Shown piece after piece: positions 41,882-48,870 of a DNA stretch of 50,254 nt; positions within the stretch are counted from its first letter, which is position 1; each line of letters starts with the position of its first letter. The stretch is from contig JADFZO010000013.1 in the NCBI GenBank assembly GCA_015232465.1, positions 1-50,254 on the forward strand. The letters are read 5' to 3'. The position numbers and the translations under genes were made by a program. Below the pieces are notes generated by a model. That model was not told the origin of the DNA and ran no database searches. It saw only the letters and a list, made by a program, of their open reading frames with translations. The stretch comes from Desulfamplus sp. Lineage in GTDB: Bacteria > Desulfobacterota > Desulfobacteria > Desulfobacterales > Desulfobacteraceae.

Positions 41882-42271
41882 ATGAAAGTAGATTTTTGGG
41901 GTCAAGAGTTTCAGGTAAATATGTGGGTAGGTTGCATAGGTGGTTTTCTTATTGCAATTATGTCATCAATGTTTGGATTTGGTGGAGGTCCATTTATGGT
42001 TCCTCTTATGACGGTTGCCTTGCGTCTGCCTATGTATATTGTTGTTGGTAGCTCGCTTTTGGCTATCTTTTTTAACACAACTGTTAGCACAATGAGACAC
42101 TATCAATTTGGTAACTTTGACCTGGTATTTTTCCTTGCAATGTTTCCAGCAGCACTGCTTGGCGGTTATATAGGTCCACAGATTGCAAAACGTGTTAGCC
42201 CATTAGTTGTAAAACGTGTTGCCTGTGCTGGGCTTCTTCTTCTTGCCCTTAACCTTCTTGGTGTCTATTAA
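41882..42271 (+). CDS. TauE/SafE half-permease, second half
   Basis: The 129-residue protein has about four membrane helices and one TauE/SafE repeat motif, MFGFGGGPFMVPLM, close to its N-terminus; it lacks the second motif-bearing half found in complete permeases. With the C-terminal half of the preceding 414-residue protein it would rebuild a full transporter. The start has TTAAGGAGAA upstream, so it is translated as a separate protein. The 87-base gap and independent ribosome site argue against a simple frameshift. Substrate is not shown; sulfite or another sulfur oxyanion is likely from family and context. Confidence 0.83.
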   Translation: MKVDFWGQEFQVNMWVGCIGGFLIAIMSSMFGFGGGPFMVPLMTVALRLPMYIVVGSSLLAIFFNTTVSTMRHYQFGNFDLVFFLAMFPAALLGGYIGPQIAKRVSPLVVKRVACAGLLLLALNLLGVY

Positions 42272-42297
42272 TTTTTTGTTATATGGCGGGTGTGTAG

Positions 42298-42792
42298 ATG
42301 CTGTTTAAATCTTTATTGTCAATAGAGCGTTTTTTACAAATATTGATCTATTCAGCATTAACTATTTTATCTCCACACCTTGCCTATGCGACTCAGATGC
42401 ACAGTGCAGCAGAAGGGGTGATTGTACATCAAATTGGTCATCTCTTCTTTCTTATCTCAATGATAATTCTCTATTTTACAATAAGGGGAAAATCGCTTGA
42501 TTCACAACAAGGGTGGAGACTTATCCAACTCTCTGCCCTTCTTTTTAGCCTTTGGAACTTAGATGCACTTATTGTCCATTTTCTCGATAATCAGATAGAT
42601 ATGATCTATCTAACAAACATCTCTATATTTGAGGCTCAAATAGATTCTGTAAACAACTCTAAACCGCTCATATTGTTCTATTATTTTTTAAGGCTTGACC
42701 ATCTTTTATCACTTCCAGCCATGATACTTTTATGGCGAGGACTTAGCCTTATTCTTAAACAGAATTTAGCAAATCAAGAGCTTATAAAATAA
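42298..42792 (+). CDS. membrane protein of unknown function with conserved-looking histidines
   Basis: I do not recognise this 164-residue protein. It has a signal-like N-terminus (about residues 5-31, ending HLAYATQ), then three hydrophobic segments (about 45-63, 75-95 and 120-152). Histidines sit at or near membrane faces: His35, His44, His48, His94 and His135, several within or beside helices (HQIGHLFFL, LIVHFLD, RLDHLLSLP), a pattern that could hold haem or a metal. It precedes the histidine kinase gene whose membrane domain also has such histidines (His64, His75), so it may be a sensory partner. The context is firm; the function is inference. Confidence 0.6.
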   Translation: MLFKSLLSIERFLQILIYSALTILSPHLAYATQMHSAAEGVIVHQIGHLFFLISMIILYFTIRGKSLDSQQGWRLIQLSALLFSLWNLDALIVHFLDNQIDMIYLTNISIFEAQIDSVNNSKPLILFYYFLRLDHLLSLPAMILLWRGLSLILKQNLANQELIK

Positions 42793-42847
42793 TGATTATG
42801 AAGATTTCAATTGATAGGAAAACTATTATTAGGAAAAGAAGCTTAAT

Positions 42848-44113
42848 ATGATTCTGCCCTACCTCCCTATCCTTGTTGTAGATATAGCTGGTTCATTTGG
42901 CATGATAGTATTTGCACTGCTTGCCCTTAATAATGCCATAAAACTAAAAAAAAGAGATACAGATAATGTTATGTCTCTTTACCTTCTATGGATATGCTGG
43001 GGCTTTACCATTTTTGCTATTTCACGCGCTCTTGGTCATCTTGTTAGGCAGTTGATGGTAATTTATGGACACTCTGACTGGTGGAGCTTCATAAGTCCTT
43101 ACAGCGGCACTATTAACACTGTCTCTTTTATGCTGATGGGAGTTCTTACACTTTTTTTTAATCAGAACTGGAAGATCAACATGAAGATTCTTGAGAGCCA
43201 GAAAACCCTTGAAACAACTAACCAAGCTCTTGAAGAGACACATATTGAGCTTGTCAAGCTAAATCAGACTCTTGAACAAAAAGTGGCGGAACGAACAGCA
43301 ATCATAATGAAAAATATAAACGAAAAGAAAAATATGGCACAACAGATTGCTCAAGCAGATAAATTAGCCGCACTTGGTGAGCTTGCTGCTGGCGTAGCAC
43401 ACGAGATTAACAACCCTCTTGGGATAATACTTGGCTACACACAGCTTATGCTTAAAGATAAATCAATGGAGAACTCAGATTTTTACGAAGATTTAAAGGT
43501 TATTGAAAAGCATGTTAAAAATTGCAAATCTGTTGTCTCTGATATGCTCACATTTTCACGTAAAGGCTCTTTAAAGCAGGGTATTGTTAATTTAAACCAC
43601 GTTGTTGATGATGTTGTAAAATTTCTTCATAACCACTCTGATTTTAGAAATATTGAGATGAAACTTGATCTCTACCATGAGGGTATCTGCGATATAGGGG
43701 CTTGCAATGTCTTAGGAAATGAGCAAGAGCTTAGACAGGTGGTAATTAATCTTCTTATAAATTCGTGCCATGCTGTTGAGAAAAATGGAAAGATTAACCT
43801 GAAAACACTCCTTACTGATGTTGAAAAAGACTCATCACAAGAGGAGATTCGATGTAGAGATGCAGAGATATGGGTAGAAGATAACGGAAAAGGTATAAAA
43901 CTTGAAAATTTACCAAGAATTTTTGACCCATTTTTTACCACAAAGCCAGTTGGTCAAGGAACAGGGCTTGGATTGTCGGTAAGTTATGGTATTGTTAAAA
44001 AACATGGCGGAAGAATTGAGGTTAAGAGCAAAGAGAATGAAGGTTCTCTATTTAGGGTTATATTGCCCTGTGCATCGAACATAATAGCAGAAGAGTTAAT
44101 GGAAAAGAGTTAA
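42848..44113 (+). CDS. membrane sensor histidine kinase (NtrB-like) paired with the downstream activator
   Basis: The 421-residue kinase has an N-terminal membrane domain of three helices (about 8-32, 43-63 and 88-106), a coiled-coil linker (about 115-170), a HisKA domain with His185 in AAGVAHEINNPLGIILGYT and a HATPase domain (NSCHAVEKNG, DNGKGI, GTGLGLSVSYGIVKKHGG). The class matches NtrB/ZraS-like kinases that control sigma-54 activators. The response regulator gene starts three bases after its stop, so they form a two-component pair. It has no large periplasmic sensor; sensing is probably in the membrane domain or through the 164-residue partner encoded upstream. Confidence 0.92.
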   Translation: MILPYLPILVVDIAGSFGMIVFALLALNNAIKLKKRDTDNVMSLYLLWICWGFTIFAISRALGHLVRQLMVIYGHSDWWSFISPYSGTINTVSFMLMGVLTLFFNQNWKINMKILESQKTLETTNQALEETHIELVKLNQTLEQKVAERTAIIMKNINEKKNMAQQIAQADKLAALGELAAGVAHEINNPLGIILGYTQLMLKDKSMENSDFYEDLKVIEKHVKNCKSVVSDMLTFSRKGSLKQGIVNLNHVVDDVVKFLHNHSDFRNIEMKLDLYHEGICDIGACNVLGNEQELRQVVINLLINSCHAVEKNGKINLKTLLTDVEKDSSQEEIRCRDAEIWVEDNGKGIKLENLPRIFDPFFTTKPVGQGTGLGLSVSYGIVKKHGGRIEVKSKENEGSLFRVILPCASNIIAEELMEKS

Positions 44114-44116
44114 GAT

Positions 44117-45640
44117 ATGATACCAAATATTCTTGTAGTTGATGATGAGAAAGATATGACCCGTCTTTTGAAAAGATCGCTTGAGATGGAGTTTGAGTGT
44201 CGTGTTACTATGGCTTTTTCAGGAGAGATGGCTCTATCGCTTTTAAATCAAGAGAATCAAGAGAATAGAGATGATTTTGATCTTATGCTCTGCGATATAA
44301 GAATGCCGGGAATGGGGGGATTTGAACTACTTGACTACGCATCAAAAAACTATCCAGATTTAACTGTGGTTATGATCACTGCATTTGGCAGCATTGATGT
44401 TGCAATTGAAGCTATAAAAAAAGGGGCTTACGACTTTATATCCAAACCATTTGAGCAAGAGGAGATACTTTTTAGAGTCAGAAAGGCATTGGAGAGAAGC
44501 GCCCTAATTCGTGAAAATAGAAAGTTAAACAGTGAAAAATCTGCTCGATTTGGGAAATTGATTGGCGATAGCCCTGCAATGCAAAAGGTCTATGAAAAGA
44601 TACGAATGGTTGCTCAAAGCGATGTTACAGTTCTAATTACTGGTGAGTCTGGAACAGGCAAAGAGCTTACAGCTCAATCGCTTCACGCTATGAGTCTTCG
44701 TAAAAACAGCAGCTTTATTCCAGTAAATTGTCCAGCAGTGCCTGAGCATATTTTAGAGAGCGAACTTTTTGGATACAAAAAAGGGGCTTTTACCAATGCT
44801 GTGCGGGATAAAAAGGGGCTTTTTAAAGAGGCAGATAAAGGGACAATCTTTTTAGATGAGATAGGCGATATTTCACCCACAATTCAGACCAAACTTTTAA
44901 GGGTTCTGCAAGAAAAAGAGATACGAGCACTTGGAGATAACAACACGGTAAAGGTTGATGTTAGAATTATTGCATCAACCAATAGGGACCTTGAAAAGAA
45001 GATCGCAAACGGTGAATTTAGAGAGGATTTTTTCTATCGCCTAAATGTCTTTACAATTGAGCTACCGCCATTAAGGGATCGAATTACAGATATTCCAGCC
45101 ATTGCAACTCATCTTGTGACAAAGCACTGTAAAAAGCTAAACAAGCCTGCGATAAATATAGAGCCTGATCTTATGAGGTGCTTGATGCGATACCATTGGC
45201 CCGGTAATGTAAGAGAGCTTGAAAATGCTTTAGTGCAAGGTGTTCTCTATTGCAACAGCAACACAATGACAGAAGATGATATTCAAATCAAAGGGTTTAA
45301 CATTTGCAAATCAAAAGGTGTTGATCTTGAAAATAGCAGCAACCTATATCTTACCTTGGAAGATAACAAACCTTCTGCTATCGATAAAAATATTATCAGC
45401 ACAAATGGCAACGATAATGGTTTAACAGATAAATATTTAATAACAGATGAGCTTTTAAAGTTTCCATACAAAGAGGCAAAAGAGAGGCTACTTAAGCTAT
45501 TTAACCACAAATATCTTGGGAATCTCCTCACATTAAGTCAGGGCAATGTTACTCAGGCAGCAAAGATGTGCAACCTTGAGAGGCAAGCTCTTCAGCAGAT
45601 TATGAGGCGATTTGAGATTAATGCAGATGGATTCAGATGA
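44117..45640 (+). CDS. sigma-54-dependent response regulator (NtrC family)
   Basis: The 507-residue protein has a receiver (acidic pair Asp9-Asp10, phospho-acceptor Asp60 in LMLCDIRMPGMGG), an AAA+ domain with Walker A GESGTGKE at 176-183 and a C-terminal Fis-type helix-turn-helix (LSQGNVTQAAKMCNLERQAL). The loop that contacts sigma-54 reads GAFTNA at 223-228 in place of GAFTGA. An insert of about 50 residues with Asp/Asn/Lys bias separates the AAA+ and DNA-binding regions. Its partner is the kinase encoded directly upstream. The obvious target is the sigma-54 promoter at 37332, upstream of this same cluster, which would give positive autoregulation; this is inference. Confidence 0.92.
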   Translation: MIPNILVVDDEKDMTRLLKRSLEMEFECRVTMAFSGEMALSLLNQENQENRDDFDLMLCDIRMPGMGGFELLDYASKNYPDLTVVMITAFGSIDVAIEAIKKGAYDFISKPFEQEEILFRVRKALERSALIRENRKLNSEKSARFGKLIGDSPAMQKVYEKIRMVAQSDVTVLITGESGTGKELTAQSLHAMSLRKNSSFIPVNCPAVPEHILESELFGYKKGAFTNAVRDKKGLFKEADKGTIFLDEIGDISPTIQTKLLRVLQEKEIRALGDNNTVKVDVRIIASTNRDLEKKIANGEFREDFFYRLNVFTIELPPLRDRITDIPAIATHLVTKHCKKLNKPAINIEPDLMRCLMRYHWPGNVRELENALVQGVLYCNSNTMTEDDIQIKGFNICKSKGVDLENSSNLYLTLEDNKPSAIDKNIISTNGNDNGLTDKYLITDELLKFPYKEAKERLLKLFNHKYLGNLLTLSQGNVTQAAKMCNLERQALQQIMRRFEINADGFR

Positions 45641-45671
45641 TTTTTTATATATAGTGAATTACATAAATATA

Positions 45672-45688
45672 TCATAATTTTATTATGA
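45672..45688. promoter_or_regulatory. 17-bp palindrome upstream of the molybdoenzyme gene
   Basis: TCATAAT-TTT-ATTATGA is a perfect 7-bp inverted repeat lying 29 bases before the ATG of the molybdopterin oxidoreductase and between it and the activator gene. It could be an operator or a small AT-rich hairpin. Low GC raises the chance of coincidence. Confidence 0.35.
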
Positions 45689-45716
45689 CAGCTTAAAGCA
45701 AAGGAGAGAAGGTTAT

Positions 45717-47804
45717 ATGACACAGGAATTTGTTTACAGTATTTGCGGAATGTGCACAGTAAGATGCCCAATACAGGTGTTTACAAAAAATGGACAGGTA
45801 GATTTTATCAAGGGCAACCCTTATGTTCCATCAATGAAAGGGGCTGTTTGTCCAAGGGGTGCTGCTGGAAAAGCATTAATAAATGATGATGAGCGTCCGC
45901 AGACTCCGCTTATCCGCACTGGAAATCGTGGAGAGGGTAAATGGCGTAAAGTCTCTTGGGACGAGGCTTTTACCTATACTGCTGATAGGTTAAATATAAT
46001 TAGAGAAAAGTATGGAGATAGAGCCATTGCCTTAACAGACAGAGGTGGACCATTTAGAGATATTCATCGTGCATTTTTAAGGGGTATTGGCACTCCAAAC
46101 TACTGTAACCATGACTCATCATGTGCAAGAAATGTTCAACACGCTGCTCTTTCGCTAACTGGCATGGGGCGTAAATCTGTAAAGTATGATCTTAAAAATG
46201 CTCGCCACGTTGTTTTGCAGACAAGAAATATATTTGAGGCGATAAATGTTCAAGAGGTAAACGATCTGACAGATGCTCTTGAAAAGGGCTGTAAACTCAC
46301 AGTAATTGATATTAGAGCAAACATATCAGCAACAAAGGCGAGCCGTTACATGCAGATTCGTCCGGGAACTGATTATGCACTTAACCTTGCTGTAATCCAT
46401 GAGATTATAGGCAAAAAGCTCTATAACAAGCCATTTGTTGAGAGATATATTGAGGAATTTTCAGAGCTTGAAGCCTTTGTAAAGCAATATACTCCGCAGT
46501 GGGCTGAAGCGGAAACGGGTATTCCTGCATCGCAAATATCTGAGTTTGCTAAAGAGCTTTCTGATGCACAGCCATCTGTTATTTGGCACCCTGGCTGGAT
46601 GACTGCACGCTATAAAGATTCATTTTATGTCTCCCGTACAATTTACATTATCAACGCACTTCTTGGCAGTTATGGTGCAAAAGGGGGGCTTCCTTTTGTT
46701 GCAAAACCAGCAGATGTTGGCAATAAAGGGCTTAAAGAGTTTATGAGCCTTTATCCAAAGCCAAAAGAGAAACGGGCAGATGGTGTTGGTTGGAAATATC
46801 CACAATTTGAAGAGGGTCCAGGTCTTGCCCATCTTCTTTTTCAAGCAATGGAGACAGGCGAGCCATATCCAGTAAAGGGTTATATTGCCTATCGCCATGA
46901 CCCACTTATGGGCTTTCCTGATCCTGATAGACTTAGAAAAATTTGGGATAATCTTGATCTTCTTGTTTCAGTAACTTTTAGCTGGTCTGATACTGCCTGG
47001 TATTCAGATGTTGTGCTGCCTCTATCTCCATATTTAGAGCGAGAGAGCATAATTGCGACTAAAAATTCAATGAAACCGCACTTTTTTGTTCGTCAACGTG
47101 CGCTTGCACCTCGCTACAACACAAAGGCAGATTGGGAGATTGTAAGTGGTCTTGCAACCCGTATGAACCTTCCAGAGCTTGCATTTGAATCTATTGAAGA
47201 TGTTTGGAATTTTCAGCTTGAAGGCACTGGTGTAACTATTGAGGATTTTAAAAAGAGTGGAATGGCTCAATTAACTGACAAGGCTGTTAATAAAGAGTTT
47301 GGTTCATTTAAATTTAAGACAGATAGCGGCAAAATTGAGATTATCTCCAAAAAATGGGAGGCTGCTGGTATTGAGTCTCTTAAACCTTACGTATCTCCAG
47401 CATTGCCTCCAAAAGGGGAATTTCGTCTCACATTTGGACGCTGTGCTGTCCATACACAAGGTCATACAGTAAACAACCCAATGCTTTTTGAGATTATGCC
47501 AGAGAATGTGCTTTGGATCAACAACCATGCTGCAGAACAGATTAATGTGCATGATGGCGATCTTGTAAAAGTTACTAAAGATGGTTATTCAGAGACAATC
47601 AGGGCAAAGCTAACTGATGGTATCCACCCAGATGCTGTATTTGTGGTGCATGGTTTTGGGCACAAACTGCCGATTGAGAGTCGTGCTTTTGGCAAAGGTC
47701 TTGCTGATAATGCTTTTATGAAAAATGGTATGGATATTTGGGACCCCGCTGGCGGTGCAATTGCCTATCAAGAGCACTTTGTTAAAGTAGAAAAGGTCAA
47801 TTAA
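45717..47804 (+). CDS. molybdopterin oxidoreductase, PsrA/PhsA-like, cytoplasmic
   Basis: The 695-residue catalytic subunit belongs to the DMSO reductase superfamily. The N-terminal Fe-S motif is present (CGMCTVRC and later AVCPRG), and the segment GTPNYCNHDSSCARN holds the cysteine likely to bind molybdenum or tungsten, as in polysulfide and thiosulfate reductases. The C-terminal bis-MGD binding domain ends with DIWDPAGGA. No Tat signal precedes the Fe-S motif: the protein starts MTQEFVYSICG, so it is cytoplasmic, unlike classical PsrA/PhsA. GGAGAGAAGG upstream fixes the start. Redox partners are probably the ferredoxin and GltD-like proteins at the head of the cluster. The substrate is unknown; a sulfur compound is suggested by the TauE/SafE genes. 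Confidence 0.88.
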   Translation: MTQEFVYSICGMCTVRCPIQVFTKNGQVDFIKGNPYVPSMKGAVCPRGAAGKALINDDERPQTPLIRTGNRGEGKWRKVSWDEAFTYTADRLNIIREKYGDRAIALTDRGGPFRDIHRAFLRGIGTPNYCNHDSSCARNVQHAALSLTGMGRKSVKYDLKNARHVVLQTRNIFEAINVQEVNDLTDALEKGCKLTVIDIRANISATKASRYMQIRPGTDYALNLAVIHEIIGKKLYNKPFVERYIEEFSELEAFVKQYTPQWAEAETGIPASQISEFAKELSDAQPSVIWHPGWMTARYKDSFYVSRTIYIINALLGSYGAKGGLPFVAKPADVGNKGLKEFMSLYPKPKEKRADGVGWKYPQFEEGPGLAHLLFQAMETGEPYPVKGYIAYRHDPLMGFPDPDRLRKIWDNLDLLVSVTFSWSDTAWYSDVVLPLSPYLERESIIATKNSMKPHFFVRQRALAPRYNTKADWEIVSGLATRMNLPELAFESIEDVWNFQLEGTGVTIEDFKKSGMAQLTDKAVNKEFGSFKFKTDSGKIEIISKKWEAAGIESLKPYVSPALPPKGEFRLTFGRCAVHTQGHTVNNPMLFEIMPENVLWINNHAAEQINVHDGDLVKVTKDGYSETIRAKLTDGIHPDAVFVVHGFGHKLPIESRAFGKGLADNAFMKNGMDIWDPAGGAIAYQEHFVKVEKVN

Positions 47805-47840
47805 GAGCATCTACTAAAATCAGCATAAAAAGATAAGTTT

Positions 47841-47880
47841 TTTAAAAAAGCCCCTTTTTGTCAAAGGGGCTTTAAAATTT
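47841..47880 (+). terminator. intrinsic terminator closing the redox cluster
   Basis: AAAGCCCCTTT (47847-47857) and AAAGGGGCTTT (47863-47873) form an 11-bp stem with a TTGTC loop, followed by AAAATTTTAT. T-rich and A-rich sequence on both sides would allow some termination in either direction. It separates the molybdoenzyme gene from the agmatinase gene. Confidence 0.85.
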
Positions 47881-47900
47881 TATAGGAAATATGGTTTAAA

Positions 47901-48854
47901 ATGAGATTTTTAGAATCAGAGATAGTACAAGATAAGTATGGAGAAGGAAGATCGCTTTTTCATGTGATTTTAGCACCTATGGAAATATCGGTATCTTACG
48001 AAAAAGGGACAGCCTTAGCCCCTGACGCGATTATTGAGGCTTCAGAGCAGCTTGAGGCTTGGGATAACTCTCAATCTGTTGCTGTTATTCGTGAGTCTGG
48101 TATCTACACAGCTTTGCCAGTTGATTGCGATCTGCCAAATAATTGTGATGATCCAGAGATAATTTTAGGAAGAATTGAAGATGCGGTTACAAGGGCACTC
48201 TCTTTTAGCCCTATTCTTGTTGATGGTTTGCAAAAAAGCGTGATTCCTGTTCTGCTTGGCGGAGAGCACACAGTTACGCTTGGGGCATTGAGAGCTATAA
48301 AAAAGCATCTGATAAAAGAGTTTGGGGAGGTTCAAAACGGAGAGTTTGGGATCATTCAGCTTGATGCCCACGCTGATCTTAGAGATAGCTATCAAGGTAG
48401 CCGTTTAAGCCACGCATCTGTTATGAGGCGTGCTGTTGATGATCTTAATCTTCCACTGTTTCAGATTGGTGTGCGGGCAATCTCACAAGAGGAGTTGATG
48501 GTCAGAAAAGAGAGAAAAATTGCATATATTGATCCAAAGGATATTTATATAAAGGGTGCTCAAGCCTCTTTATTTGAAAATCCAATACCAAGTGATTTTC
48601 CTAAAAAAATCTATATCACCTTAGATGTTGACGGGCTTGATCCATCTGTAATTAGGGCAACTGGAACTCCTGTTCCTGGGGGGGTTGGTTGGTATGACAC
48701 TTTGATACTTCTTGAAAAGATAATTGCAAGTCGAGAGGTTGTTGGCTTTGATGTTGTTGAACTTGCTCCAATTAAAGGAGATCACGCATCAACATTTGCA
48801 GCCTCTCAACTTGCATACTCTGTTATGGGTATGATTCAAAGGTTTGCTAAATAA
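47901..48854 (+). CDS. speB: agmatinase (ureohydrolase family)
   Basis: The 317-residue protein is a ureohydrolase with all metal-binding motifs intact: GGEHTVTLGA, LDAHADLRDSYQG and ITLDVDGLDPSV, which bind the binuclear manganese site. Length and the N-terminus fit agmatinase, which turns agmatine into putrescine and urea; closely related guanidino acid hydrolases cannot be ruled out from motifs alone. No arginine decarboxylase gene is in the window. The ribosome site is weak (AGGAAATATGG). It lies directly after a strong terminator, so it is either expressed from a promoter within or before the 97-base gap or by readthrough. It is convergent with the next gene. Confidence 0.88.
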   Translation: MRFLESEIVQDKYGEGRSLFHVILAPMEISVSYEKGTALAPDAIIEASEQLEAWDNSQSVAVIRESGIYTALPVDCDLPNNCDDPEIILGRIEDAVTRALSFSPILVDGLQKSVIPVLLGGEHTVTLGALRAIKKHLIKEFGEVQNGEFGIIQLDAHADLRDSYQGSRLSHASVMRRAVDDLNLPLFQIGVRAISQEELMVRKERKIAYIDPKDIYIKGAQASLFENPIPSDFPKKIYITLDVDGLDPSVIRATGTPVPGGVGWYDTLILLEKIIASREVVGFDVVELAPIKGDHASTFAASQLAYSVMGMIQRFAK

Positions 48855-48870
48855 AACCCATTATCTTTTT

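Noticed and set aside
40550..42271. The two TauE/SafE genes as a single gene broken by a frameshift
   Set aside because: The gap is 87 bases, each gene has its own ribosome site and complete helices, and the first has a charged C-terminal tail.
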